Shown here: positions 1 through 12,310 of the stretch, in pieces | How positions within the stretch are numbered: the first letter of the stretch is position 1 | Layout of the letters: each line of letters starts with the position of its first letter | Assembly: GCA_015680685.1 (NCBI GenBank) | Contig: MNCI01030046.1 | Location: 64,001 to 97,695, forward strand | Direction of reading: 5' to 3' | Source: Gnetum montanum | Taxonomy: Eukaryota > Streptophyta > Gnetopsida > Gnetales > Gnetaceae | Length of the DNA stretch: 33,695 bases | Translations under genes and position numbers: made by a program | Notes under the pieces: generated by a model | Seen by the model: only the letters and a program-made list of their open reading frames with translations | What the model was told of the DNA's origin: nothing | Database searches by the model: none

Positions 1-623
1 GACGGATTTTAATCAACAAGGGAAACTAATTCTACTCTACCAGGACAACCGGGCAAAATGACGTGACGATATATAAGTCCACTATGCATTAACATACTTT
101 ATCAAATTGGCTTGTTTGTAGGGTAAAACCTCGTCGAACCTTTAATAGATGCAGGAGCCACTTAAGCACTATAACACCGAGCCTTGTTGAACTATCCAAA
201 AGGCATCATATCTAAGACATTATATTGAATTTCTGACAAAGAAATACACACCTGATAGTTTTAAAAACAGGCCAAATTTTCTTTTATAGGTATTCTCAAA
301 AATCCTGGTCATGGCCATATAATGGTTTTTGTACAAAGGAGTCCAGAGTTGCAAGAACGAGTTAACTTAAAAATGATGAACCTTTGAACTTCCAAATTGT
401 GTGTTCCTTGTGCATAAACAGTCCCATGAATTTCTAAACGAAATCCCTTGAAATATACAAATTGACAATGGGAAGTTTACATATCCAACATCCAACCCTT
501 CTTCAAAAAGTCAGTCCAAGATTCACGGCTACTTATACCGGTTTCTATAAAATGCTGTTCAAGTTCGAACAAGACCTACTTTACTTTACTGGGTGTTGAC
601 AAGAAAAGGGCCAACAAACACAG
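1..623. other. 3' flank / probable 3' UTR of the SPOC gene
   Basis: This stretch lies downstream of the stop codon of the minus-strand gene. I see no coding signal in it. A weak ATTAAA-type poly(A) hexamer on the minus strand (plus-strand TTTAAT at 141-146) lies about 480 nt past the stop and could end the transcript, but this is only a candidate. No repeat or RNA gene is recognisable. Confidence 0.4.
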
Positions 624-2294
624 TCAAGGGTGCTGGTGTTGTCCTTGCTTAACAGGTGTGAAATCTGGTTTGACGTAAGGTCTGACAGGGACAGAGAAAG
701 TGGGAGGAGTTGGTAATGGAAGTACGTTGTTGGTAGGAGGCCCTGGAGGCAACTTCGGTGGTGGGCACCAACAATATTCTGGAATATCATTGTCATCATC
801 CCACAGATTTTTCCTTCTTGCCATTGCTCTATCTCTTTCATTTTGGGCATTAATTATGACACTAGCAGCCTCGGTTACCGCTGCAGAAACTGCAGAGGAG
901 AAGTCAAACTCTGGCAAATCATCGTCGTTATAGTGGTTGCTGTTCTGCTGAACATTTTGCAGTGAAGAAGCAGAATTGGAGACTACTACTTTTGAACTTG
1001 GAACAGATACATAAGCAGCACCTGTTGCAGTTGTTGGTATGTTCTGGTTGCCATGGTTAAGGATTGCGTTAAACATGCTTGGGGCAGCAGTAGCAGCTGC
1101 GTCATGATCACAGGAACCAGGAATTCTTTGGAGGCCAAGCACAGGGCTATTTATTACAGGAACAGAACATGAATTTGCAGCAGCAGCAGCACTTGTAATT
1201 GGTACATTCTGATTGATATGATGATGATCAGGAGTTCTGGGATTACAAGGAGCAGCAGCAGTATTTCGTGGAAGGCAAGAGCCAGAAGAAGTGTTTGTAA
1301 CAGGAAAGAAACTAGACATTCTTGGGCAGTTAGCTGCATCGCTGGTCACAGCAACAGAAGAAGAAGGGAATTTCATGGTGTAGCTGCTGTGATTGGCTAT
1401 GGTACACGGGTTTGAATCATTTGCATAAGGGCTGGCAATACGATCTTGTGGGTGTAAATGTAAATTATGTACACTGCTATAGGAATGATATTCAGGAGAG
1501 TGGGTGGGTGAATCCAGCAGTTTTCCTGCCAATGCAAGCTTCTTAGCATCCTTGGCCTGAAAAACAATGTCACAGGTAGGAGGAGCCACTGTTGGATCGG
1601 ATCCACGACTATTGGTCACATCATCACGCGTTGGTGAATCAAGCAACTGGCCAGCAAGAGCAAGTTTTACTGCATTCACAGTGACAGGTTTTTCTGAGCT
1701 CTGATGATTATGAAATTTGGCAGCTGCCTCTTCATGATGATAAGATGGTGAAGCCTTGGAATCTGACCCAGGTTCACGCTTGTTTGCAATTCCTGTATTT
1801 GGTAAATGGGTCTGTGGAGTTGAACAAAAAGAGGAAGAATCCTTGTGCTCAGGAAATGGAGAAACAGGACTGTGAAGTCTGCTGCTGGGTAATGTGTATA
1901 ATTGAGTCGCCATTGCCATGCTTGGCTTTCCTTGAGGTTGAGATTGAACTTGGGATGGATGTATTGGAGACATCCTGGCATCATCTAAATTTCCCTCGGT
2001 ATATGCACCAGTCATGCTGTGGCTTACTATTCTTGCTGACTTAGGCTGGCTGTCGGTCTTTCTTGAATTACTCGATGATGTTGCTGTTGATGATGATGGT
2101 CTGTTGTTTCTTCGCCAGATTACACAACCAATCAACAAATCCTCCTGTTTGATCTTGTTGTGTATGCTTTTGCAGAATCCATACTCGAGCAGCATGTTGA
2201 GAATGAGCTCCGAGGGAGGGCAAACATAAAGATCCACACCAGGACATAGTTCTGCATATCCCACTCTTTCTCCTTGCTTGTACGAATTGCAGGT
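624..2294 (-). CDS. Last coding exon: end of SPOC domain and long disordered C-terminus
   Basis: The exon follows an acceptor ending CCAG (2300-2295) and starts in phase 0 with Thr-Cys-Asn-Ser-Tyr. Its first ~60 residues finish the SPOC domain: GERVGYAELCPGVDLYVCPP, a helix, then LLIGCVIWRR, the typical last SPOC strand. The following ~490 residues are low complexity, rich in Ser, Pro, Asn, His and Ala. A motif KLALAGxLLDSPT occurs twice, 42 residues apart (codons at about 1670-1629 and 1544-1503). Near the end are acidic/aromatic motifs DDDLPEFDF and DDDNDIPEYCW and a Pro-rich stretch, then TGA at 626-624. The open frame alone would suggest a separate gene starting at a GTG (2264), but that codon is an internal Val of the SPOC domain. 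Confidence 0.85.
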   Translation of the reverse strand, partial: TCNSYKQGERVGYAELCPGVDLYVCPPSELILNMLLEYGFCKSIHNKIKQEDLLIGCVIWRRNNRPSSSTATSSSNSRKTDSQPKSARIVSHSMTGAYTEGNLDDARMSPIHPSQVQSQPQGKPSMAMATQLYTLPSSRLHSPVSPFPEHKDSSSFCSTPQTHLPNTGIANKREPGSDSKASPSYHHEEAAAKFHNHQSSEKPVTVNAVKLALAGQLLDSPTRDDVTNSRGSDPTVAPPTCDIVFQAKDAKKLALAGKLLDSPTHSPEYHSYSSVHNLHLHPQDRIASPYANDSNPCTIANHSSYTMKFPSSSVAVTSDAANCPRMSSFFPVTNTSSGSCLPRNTAAAPCNPRTPDHHHINQNVPITSAAAAANSCSVPVINSPVLGLQRIPGSCDHDAAATAAPSMFNAILNHGNQNIPTTATGAAYVSVPSSKVVVSNSASSLQNVQQNSNHYNDDDLPEFDFSSAVSAAVTEAASVIINAQNERDRAMARRKNLWDDDNDIPEYCWCPPPKLPPGPPTNNVLPLPTPPTFSVPVRPYVKPDFTPVKQGQHQHP

Positions 2295-2384
2295 CTGGAT
2301 CAGTCATGTTACTTTATTAGCAAATCAATGAATGAATCAAACAGTAAAAGCAGTTGACTAGCCTAGGGTATTTAAAGTATTCAC
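2295..2384 (-). other. 90-nt intron between the third and fourth coding exons
   Basis: The intron starts GTGAAT after codon GAG (Glu) and ends GATCCAG. It is phase 0. At 90 nt it is near the minimum for plants and contrasts sharply with the ~18.3-kb intron on the other side of the 60-nt exon. Confidence 0.7.
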
Positions 2385-2444
2385 CTCATGCATGGCTATT
2401 AATCCGGATTCCGGCGCACCTGGTGTGCAACGAAATGAAACCAC
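2385..2444 (-). CDS. 60-nt internal coding exon of the SPOC domain
   Basis: The exon encodes 20 residues, VVSFRCTPGAPESGLIAMHE, between acceptor ATTGCAG and donor GAG|GTGAAT, both phase 0. The residues fill the part of the SPOC fold after the conserved ELP-SRxR-xLM segment, where homologues have a VV-hydrophobic strand followed by a Gly/Ser-rich loop (often with ESG). It is too short to be found as an open frame. It is isolated at the far side of the giant intron but only 90 nt from the next exon. The call rests on splice sites, phase and domain continuity together; transcript reads would settle it. Confidence 0.75.
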
Positions 2445-5105
2445 CTGCAATATGACATGAATATTTGCAATCAAGTTAATCTCACTGCTACACAACCAAC
2501 GATCTCAAGGAACAAAACACATATAGTCATCGACTATCTAATAAACAGTTCCAACGGTACAGAGGTTAATGAATTCTGGTATCTTCCAAAGACCAGTCGT
2601 TAAATGAAAAACATGCTATTGTGATCATTCAAATGACACAATCTTAGACATGTTGAAAGTAAGATGAATTACTTCAATTTGTTAACTTTTTTTAGCTTAA
2701 TTGTCCTTAAAAATAGGGATTCCTCAATGAAAGAAGTCAAATTAAACAGCTTTCATTTGAAATTTTTCTTACACATTAATGAATGAACGATGGCCACTAC
2801 ATGTTATTGCATGCCGTTTCCGATATCTTGTATCCATTGGAAGACCATCTAATATATAATAATGAAAATTTCAAAATATCTTACCCAAGGTCATACAAGT
2901 AATTGTTTAACAATGATTAAGACAATGGCAAACGCTTTTAAGCCCCACAATATTGGATCCTATGTCTTGCAGAATTTAGGATCCAATAGCAGGAATACAG
3001 GATTGCAGGAATTGGCAACTTCAAAGACAAAATCAAAACATTAAAAAATAATATCACAGCACTAAAAAATTATAAAGTGGTATAAAGATCATTATTATAG
3101 CATTTGAAATAATCCCACCCTGAACTTCTTTTGAAACTGGCAAAAATAAGAAGGCAAGTGCAGTAGATGATAAAGGAACAATGCCATGTATGAAACATGC
3201 CCTAACATATTGTAACAAAACACTTCTGCATGAAATTGATAACCCTTGTAACAAAACATAGGAATCAGAGAGCACCTATCAGTATAAAGTTAACCGCACT
3301 CAAAAAAAAATCTATCATGCAACATCGGATCATCTCAAACATAGTAGTAGCATCAAAGGATACAGGAGCTTTGCTGCTCACAAGAGGCACTGACCGGTTT
3401 AAAACAAAATAAATGAACATTTGTGTTGGCTTTGTAGTAAGCAAGGTGTCGAAAATCTTGCACAATTTAATGTTAAAGCATCTGGACCAGGAAGCATCAT
3501 TTTCCCAATTCACCTCTTTTTACCTCCATTTCAGCTAGAGTTTAGCAACTTGAGTTTTTAGATATAGCGATTGTTAGGGCCATAAGGTATTTGAGCTATG
3601 GTTTTTAAAAGCATTCCGTAGGGTTTACTTATGCTGTTTTGCTTTTGCTAAAAACCATATTACAAAGTTGAAATTGAAACTTCCTCAAAGAAAATGATAA
3701 AAAACAACTTGCCCTTCAAATAATGCATACGAATGTGGATGTCAACGCTAATGATATTGACCCTTGAAACAAGATTGGAGAAAGCACCTCCTGAAATTCC
3801 TTATTTCTTACAGGAAACTATACCAGTTTTAAATCACCTCCAGATTCATCATCTGCAGTAAAAGATAAGAACGGAATGAAGAAAGTGCCTCCTACATTAT
3901 ATAAAACCATCATGTGGCATGGCATCTAGAGTCTCATAGTTACGTGAGAACTCATTCTTTAACCTATGACAGCATTTAGGAATCACACCTCCTATTTTAA
4001 CTCCTCTATATCGAATAACTTGTGAGAACTGTTAGTAGGAAACATAGATTGCTGAGAGCTGAATGATACATTAAAGCAAAGGAGAAAGCTTTGCAATACT
4101 AGCATAAAGAATCCAAGAGTAAATAAATTGCAAGGAGAAATGACCTTTAAGATCTAAATGTTCATGCATTGATGCTTGCACATCATCAATCACTACGGGA
4201 GCTCGATATTGCCAAAAGCATGCCCAAGCAAAATCGTTAGAAGTTTTGCCATTCACCATTAATGAGCACGAACTCAAGGAATTCTACCGAAAAATGAAGA
4301 AACTGAATATGAAAAAACTTTCGCATGTTAAAAAAATATGAACAAAAGAATTAGAATCATCAACACGTCCAAGACATCCTTACAAGGACTAAAGCATTGA
4401 CCAACAAGCAACACACCAATGCGTTCACCCCCAATACAAGCTTAAAATGTTCCAAGACAAATCACGATTTCGTATTATTTATTCATTATATGTATTATAT
4501 ATGCAACTTCAATATTCATATCTTGAGTTGAGGATCAAGAATCAACATCGGCGTAATTTCAAGCTGTATACAAGTCAAAATATTTAAAATGAAGATCTCC
4601 AAGAGAATATAAACACATAGCACCCTCAAATTCTTCTAGGAAAACTTAAGTTTCCAAAAAGAACATAAGATCATAAAGGCTTAATAAGTAAAAAGAACAT
4701 AGGTCCAAGCTTGCAACATCCAATCATCTAACACACTACATTCCTTAAGAATATATACCCTTCTGTTCATGTGGTCCCCTCCTAAAGAGTTCCTAATAAA
4801 CTAAATTTTTCAGTTCCGTGATTGAATTCTAGCTTTTGGATCTTGCTTTTTGCAGAATTATCTTTAAGCTTTTCATGGACCAACAAAATCAACCAAGTTG
4901 CCGCGGTTAGCACTATATATGCATTTTACGTACCATGAGTTAAATAAGATGCAGATAAAATCATCAATTTGTTAATGAACAAGTATCTTAGTTCCTGAAT
5001 TCAAATTGCATATTCTACTGCACAGAAATAAGCAGTTTAACACTATTCCTATATCTAAAACCTTCGAATTAAGACTAAGACACACAGCATTGTATGCTTT
5101 ACACT

Positions 5106-5225
5106 TGCTGTGATTAGATATGTCATCCTGTCTCCTTACAACTAGTTATGCAAAACTAGTCATCTTGTTGTGCTTGGATATGTCATCCTGTCTCCTTACA
5201 ACTAGTTATGCACAACTGGTGATCT
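5106..5225. repeat. Tandem duplication, 2 x 60 bp
   Basis: Two adjacent copies have an exact period of 60 bp. The block starting GATATGTCATCCTGTCTCC occurs at 5117 and 5177 and the copies differ at only a few bases. It looks like a recent local duplication in the intron. Confidence 0.85.
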
Positions 5226-8200
5226 TGTTCTCTGACAAGTATTTGCAGACAAGAGGCTGCTAAATCGAGTCACAATTAAGAGACTTTTATGTCCTACCAA
5301 ATATCGCGTTAGCTATATTTTCCCTGGGTACATAGAGTTAAAAAGTTTTGAATTACAACACCCCCAACATGTTATGCTAACACAACTAAGCCTTCATATA
5401 CATAACTACTTCCTCTTTATTTTCTATGTTTTTCGTTTTCTTGCATAATATATCTCCCATAATACATTATTACTATGTTGATGTTTTAATCAGTTGAACC
5501 TCAAAGTAAAATTTAGATGAGAGAGGAATATACACTCAAAAGAATATAGTAGTTTATCTACTCAAGTTCTAACTATTCAAACACATCTAAAAGCTGCAAT
5601 GAATTGCACTAAACTTTCTCAGATCCATTGGTGACTTTGACAGACATACATTGCTATACATTCCCCCATGCAGATAGGCTGATCTGTCTACAAGCTCCTA
5701 GTATTGATTATTTCCAGGAGCTCATCTGCCTAAACGAAAAATGTTCCATTTACCTGGAAGCTAGTTTACCTTGTGAAGCTCAATAAATTATCAAGGAAAG
5801 AAAATTTTGAAGCAGGAATCTTATTTATATCAGTGCTGATGTTAAAATACGGAAATTAAAATGCTTAAAAAGAATAAAATAAAAATTTAATCTAAAACTT
5901 ATGTAAAAAACAGAGCATGGATTCCGGAGAGGCAAAATAAACATTAATTTTTCTAGAAGAAAGAGAAGTTTCGGTTTCCTAATATAGATGTATACTATTC
6001 ATCAAAGACTTTAATTGCTCACTTATTTTACTTTGATTTTTCCTGAAACTCCCTAGTTCTTTTAAAACGCAAATACCAATGAATTGAAACTTTTATTAAT
6101 GTTTTCCAAATTTTACAAAAACCCTTTCCTAAAGAAGGAAACAATAACTGACTGCACAGTTTTTTCCTTTTCATTTTTTCCCTCTTTTGGAACCGATGAC
6201 TGTCTTTATCAGAAAAAGCGCATGAGACAGCTTTGTAGAGAAGGTGTTAGTATGATGCCTGGTTGGAAAGATCTGCTTGCTTCCACTACTAAGAAAAACA
6301 TTGATAATCATATATACCCATGTTTGAGGTTATTTAATTTCCGCATATTGTTTGTGTCAGGTTTTCTTCAATATTATAGGCTCATATTCATAATTAGTGC
6401 CCACCTTAAATATGCCAATGATTCATGATTTTCCTCATTTCAATGGATCCAACTCTTAACAGCTTAAGATTTATATCTTTGAGATGAATACTGTAAGACA
6501 CCCAATTACTAAAGATCACCAACTTGCCAAAATTTTCACCATCAACATCCAAAAATGGGTACGCCTGAGATTGGATATCATTTGGCTTCTAGCTAGATTT
6601 TAATGTTATGTGAAATCCGGTAAGTGTATCCATACAATTTTTGTTTTAGCTAGCTACCAAGGGACCAAAGTCTTTGTTAACTCATTTCATTTGTTATGTT
6701 ATGTATAAATACACAGCTGTTTTGAATATTCATTATACACTCTTTTGAATATGCATCATAATGAAAATATACGTATATAAATTATTGGCACTGTTAGAGA
6801 GTACTAATACTGGTTGCCCAATTCCCACCGGCCTCTAATCAGATACAATTTATTAAGGAAAATGAACATGTTCGCAAACTGGCAATGGTTTTTAATGGGA
6901 TGAAGGAATCAAAATTTAAGACCAAAACTAAAATGTTCTATTATGTCCATGTCTATAACTTCAATACCCTTGGCATCTACTGGCCAGAATTGGCTTCGGC
7001 CATTATTTTTGCACAATGCATATCTTGTTATCCTATCACGACTGGTGTCAAAAATGTACTTTCTCAACATCGAAACATGAAACACATCATCAATAGACTG
7101 CAACTATCGTGAAAGATCAATATGGCAGGCAACTTCTTCAATCCTTTTCAAAATTGGACAGAAACCAATGTAGCATGATGCTAAGTTGTTTATATCCTAT
7201 TCATAAGAAGTGCACAATCTCAACTTAAAATTGCCCCTCTCATGCCATATATCCAGATGTTCAAATGATGTATGTGCACTTTTCTATTAACTTTTAATCC
7301 CAAAAGTTAGAACTAACTTGACATTGTAAAACATCATAACCCTCTATTTTAATGTCATTTCATGTCAAAGTATCAAAAGCTCCAAGCTAATGTATCTTGT
7401 TGAGTTCTAACGCAGCTTTCTCCTCTGTTTATTACACTTCCAAATCTAGTACTATATATTTTTTAATCTTTTGCAAAGCCAGGTTTTGTTTTTCTGCAAC
7501 TAAACAACATCATAATGGGCAAAAGTTTTTCAAATAAAAATATTCTACACTGATTAAATCAAAGAGAGAAACATTCCCTCTTTAACAACTATGTTTCTAA
7601 AAACATTAGGGACATTTATAATCCAGCCACAGATTTGATGAAGAATTTGGATACATTACATAGAAAGAGGTTTCTGCACTGAAATTCTGTATTGTATATG
7701 ACTGCAGGCATGTGTTTATATCTGTGTTTGTTTGTCCAATAGTGGATCTGTCTTTTACAATTAGGATAGGTAAATATGTGATCCAAACAAGAAGCAATTA
7801 TATCTTTCTATTACTACGTCACTTACTTTCGACAACGAATCAAGAAGTACCATTTTCTGTATCACTCTTCGAGCTTCATACTTCATGCTACGCTACAACT
7901 TAAAAAGCTAGTATTACATTGCAGGGTATGTCATGAATTAGCCACTTTCATTGACGAGGAGACCTTGTGCCTGTTAACAGCTAGCCAAAATTTGAAATTG
8001 AAACTTTAGGTCTCATTTTTATATCCATGTGGAGGCCCTGGGGATCTATTTAATAGAGTTCTATTTCAATGATTTATTTTAGCAAAGTTTCCCTATACCT
8101 GAGCATAGTCGGGATGGAACCTATCACCTGCAGAATGCAAGTCGCTTAAAATGTCCTTAGGTGGGGCAATATAGTCCTCATCTGGAAAATCAACGGTAGA

Positions 8201-8600
8201 CATTGCAAGCTTTGAGAAAAAATCCAACATCTCACACTACGTGAACCCCTTTGTTGTCATAATATGCAACTTATTCGGTAAACCCCATAATCATGTTTTT
8301 CTCATGCTGTTCAGTGCGTTACTAACCATCAGTTTATATACAGTTTGTTGATCATACGGCTGAAGATCTCAAATACATTTGATGAAACACAGTTCTGGTG
8401 ACCTCCATTAGTGGCTCATCAAAGAGTTTAATGTTATAATTGTGTTTTAACATGACAGAACGAGTACCATTTGCTGTTGCATGCCCCTTCTCGTTGTTTT
8501 TGTTCATGCCATATAATTAGTGCAACTTCTAATGCATATTCAATAGGAAGCTTGAAAACAGTGAGGAGATGGGGGTGGTTGTTTCGTTATGATTTAATTA

Positions 8601-8675
8601 TAATGCTTTCAAATACGAGCATTACTCAGAATCTTATGTGTAATGCTTTCAAATATGAGCACTACTCACAATCTT
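8601..8675. repeat. Tandem duplication, about 2 x 40 bp
   Basis: TAATGCTTTCAAATA[C/T]GAGCA begins at 8601 and again at 8641, period 40 bp, and similarity continues through ACTCA and AATCTT. It is an intronic local duplication. Confidence 0.75.
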
Positions 8676-10536
8676 CGATATTTCAGAGACATAGAATGCT
8701 ACGGTAATGTTGTCCTAGTATATTCTTTATAAAAATGTGAGTTTCGATAGTAACTGACTTCATCCTTTATGCAAACAGGTATACATGAAATTGCAACAGG
8801 AATGCAGTGACTAATGGTGAAATTACGAGCATATACATCCAGAGCAATGTAGGTCATCAAAACTCTCAGAGAGAGACAATGAAATAGACATCAAGGTTTA
8901 TCCATGGAGGGTGAGTAAAGAGAAACCGATGTTTTTGGTAAACAGTTGCCCGGGCCAGCTCACCACAACCTACAACAGAGAGACCTATGTTTTCAAACAA
9001 CCTTCAACAAAAAGGTACCTGTACACAAAACCAACACAGGTAGGTATAATTCTACAAGGCTGTGATGGTGAGTAGCAGTTTGCATGTCCTCTAAGCTTAC
9101 CCGAGGATTGACAATACAAAAGGCATTTCCCAGTTGAATTACCAATTTTATGCACAACTAAGGGATTGACGATACGACAAATTCTCCAGTTATGTTGTAA
9201 TCATGTGCCATCTTATTGTACTCAACTGTATAATTTAATAACCTTGTTAATATTTTCTGTGGGAATATATTTCATGATATGTTCCTGGAATGAGTGTAAA
9301 GGCTGATACAGAAGTTATAGCTTACTCCTGAGAAGTGTGTCAAGGTTCATGCAGAGAATGTCATTTTGTTAGACATTAAGAGCACAACAGAAAAATGTCG
9401 TTCCCCATCCATGATGATGCAATCCAATTTGGTATGAAACTTGGTGCATACATTTAAATAATGTTCTAGTTCCATGTTAATTTCCGGTAAAAAAATTTTG
9501 GTCTTAATAAGAGGAAAGTACCATGCCACTTTAATTACATTTAGTTTTAAAAAAGACAGTTTTAAAAACAGGAAAGAAAAGAAAATTTGACGTGCCTCTT
9601 TTCTTCTGAGAGATGGATAATTATTCTAAGACAACTCTGCTCAGAAACTCTTGGGCCTAGAACAGTCTTGTAATCAGAGGTATGCCATTCCGTTCTTGGC
9701 CAAAACACTTATAGGATATAGGATACGTTCTTTGTGGATGACATGGGGTAGATGCATCAATGACCTCTATAAAATGGCCCCCAAAAATGATTTTTTAGAA
9801 CGGGATTTAGCATAGAACTCTATAGAATTATGTTGAAAGCTCTTCAGGTCATTCTTAATGAGGTTACATGTGGCAACTGCTTGCTCCGTAATGGTAAATC
9901 CTTTGGTGTGGAAAACAGAAGGTCACACGTTCAAGTAAAGTTAAAAGGAATAATTCTACAACAATCATATCCACCCAACATTAAATGACATGCTAATAGG
10001 CTCAGAGTGGATTAACATGGTCTCATGAACTTTATCAAGTTTAGTTGATAACACCCTTGTAACTTTGTTCGCTCATTGCCTCTTGTAGTTTGCTTGTTTA
10101 AAGCATTAGAAACATCTTACTTTCATACATTTTGGTTTTCTGGATCAAATTGTAAAATATTGTAAATTCAAAAATAGAAATCATCCTCTTAATTGCAGAC
10201 GTTAGCAAAAATTCAATACCAGGTGCATATATATGCATACAACTTGAAAAAAACATTTTTTCCAGCACAAACCTTAGGATTTCATTTTTTAAGAAATGGT
10301 TACAGTTAACGCACAAGCATGCTCTTTTTTCTTAACGTTTGCAGATGAATACTTTTAAATATTTTTCGTATACAGCATATTTACAAATGATCATCAAGCG
10401 AAGTAAATGTTCAGTATCTTCTCTAGCAGTCTTCTCCCTTAACTTTTGAGTCGTTAAACAAGTTACCCTAAACAATTTATCTTAAGGAAATTAGATGTTT
10501 ATTGTTTAAGATCCACTAGCCATTAAATATATATTA

Positions 10537-10580
10537 AGCAAAATTTGATGAATCGGTAAGCAAAATTTGATGAATCGGTA
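10537..10580. repeat. Perfect tandem duplication, 2 x 22 bp
   Basis: The unit AGCAAAATTTGATGAATCGG plus TA is repeated without mismatch at 10537-10558 and 10559-10580. The identity indicates a young slippage-type event. Confidence 0.9.
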
Positions 10581-11639
10581 AAGTATTCATCATAACTATA
10601 ATGGTCACTCCATGTTTTATGACTGCATTTCCACTGCATGCTCTAATGTTGAATGTGCTTCCTAGTAGACTCTCAAGACTGCATTCGTGCCCTTATACCT
10701 TATAATAGTCCTAGAAACAAACTGAGTTCACTAAAAAGGGAAAAAAAAACTCAGAACGACTAACAAGAATTTTTAAGATGGCTTTTTTTCCATCAAATAC
10801 TGATCGAAGGTACCATGTTGGCATAAAATGGAATTTTTACTTAAGGTATTCACCGTTTCTGGTGTTGTTTCACACATTGAGATTCAATTAAAACGTTTAT
10901 GTTTGACATTCATCATAATATGCAGTTTCTTTTACATTATTGTCTGAAATAATTTGAAAGTTTCCAAAGTTGTAAATGTATACAAAATATCTTTCAAGCA
11001 TTCACAGGAATTATTTGCTTTATTCTTCCTCTATCTATATCTGAGCACTATAAGCTATCAACAAATGAAGTGTTCAGAATATCTCATCTAAAAATCTAAA
11101 TGTTATCAGCATATGTATAAATTTTCACTTCCCGTGTTCTCCATTTAATTTGCATCAGCTTTTTCTCAATAGTTCATGCGTAGGAAATTAGAGATGTAGT
11201 TTTCACAATGAAAAGGATTTTAAAAGCAAGACAAATAGCATCAAGTTGATTTTTAACAAAAGTATTGGGATTTGGTAAACAAGGATGTACAAGACATGGC
11301 ACATAAGTTTTGAAGATCTAAATATCTGTTAAAATCTTCTAATTCTATCTGGCCTTTTTTAATGCCTAAAAGGAAACGTGCAACATCTATTTCTGATTTT
11401 AGACCTATAGGTTTATTTATGTCTTATATTCAAGAGCACTTGTAATGGCTTTAGCCGAAAAGAAAAGAACGGTATGCCCTATATCATCAGGAATTGCGCA
11501 GTCAGATTCCTGAATGGAAGACAACTTCTAGATCAAGCTATTATAGTTCTTGAAACTTTTCATGATGCATCAGAACAAAATAAAAATCTTGCTTAACCTA
11601 AAACACAGTATAAAAAAAGGAATACGATCACCCATCGAG

Positions 11640-12310
11640 ATTTTTTGGATTTTCTAATCACTGGCGTTCAATAATCAAGGAATGTTGTAATGGCCCATTC
11701 TTTTGAGAATTATTTGTTAAGAAGCCCAAAAAGACTTCCACAATTGCAATAGATTTAGACAAGGCATTCCCGTCTCACCCTTTCTTTTCATTATGGTTGT
11801 TGAAACTGGAGGATGCTGGATTATGGAAAAGGCTAATAAAGGAGAGATTAAAGGAATTTCACCACCTTGGGGACTTCTTGTTGATAGACATTTAATCTAT
11901 TTGGAAAGTAAAGAAAGGTATATTAGACATCTTAAGAAGGTGTTGCATAAATTTATTCAGGTATCAGGATTAAAAATTAATATTGAAACACTTTTGTTTT
12001 ATATAATTTTCTAGACATGAAAAAACCAAACATTGTACATATTTTGAGATGTGGATGTGCTAGTCTTCAAAGCAAATATTTGAGTAAAACATTATTTATT
12101 AGAAGGAATTAAAAAACAATTATGAACTGAAGTTTTAAAGAAACTGACTCAAAGGTCAGCAGACTAAAGTAGTAAACCTCTTAGCATGACTGGAGACAGT
12201 TGTCCATCTCAGCAGATTTTCTGACAATATTTTGAAAGTGGAGAAAAAGCTTCACCTCGTGGATTGGGATAAAACGAATAATCCATGGGAATGTGATTCA
12301 GTTATAGAAA
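11640..12310 (+). pseudogene. Degraded LINE reverse transcriptase/connection-region relic
   Basis: Plus-strand translation shows pieces of a plant L1-type ORF2 in correct order over about 650 bp. These are a segment like the pre-motif-B region (IIKECCNGPFF, ~11675), FRQGIPVSPFLFIMVVE (~11754, the RQGDPLSPFLF block), SGLKIN (~11970), ILRCGCASLQSKYLS (~12042, the KYLG block), KKLTQRSAD...KPLSMTGD (~12140), and KVEKKLHLVDWDK (~12236, start of the connection region). Frames change and stops interrupt. The YADD catalytic motif expected between the second and third blocks cannot be read. No ends or target duplication are visible. It lies opposite to the host gene and is clearly older than the LINE at 14.5-19.6 kb. 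Confidence 0.72.

Larger units (their letters stand above)
2445..11639. other. AT-rich intronic sequence without genes
   Basis: I find no plausible coding region here. The longest open stretch (plus strand, about 6084-6428) has no recognisable domain and a composition like the surrounding non-coding DNA. The only structure I can support is a set of short direct duplications, listed separately at 5106, 8601 and 10537. Confidence 0.5.

Noticed and set aside
624-1000. NAC-type transcription factor
   Set aside because: My first impression came from the low-complexity tail. The ordered part is clearly the end of a SPOC domain and no NAC motif is present.
624-2264. Stand-alone minus-strand gene beginning at a GTG
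   Set aside because: The GTG is a Val inside the SPOC domain; the frame extends back to the acceptor at 2295 and joins upstream exons in phase.
6084-6428. 114-codon plus-strand open frame in the intron
   Set aside because: It has no recognised motif and AT-rich composition like the surroundings, and it lies inside the giant intron of an opposite-strand gene.
11793-12014. Small plus-strand protein-coding gene
   Set aside because: It is part of a frameshifted reverse-transcriptase relic; the same domain continues on both sides in other frames.
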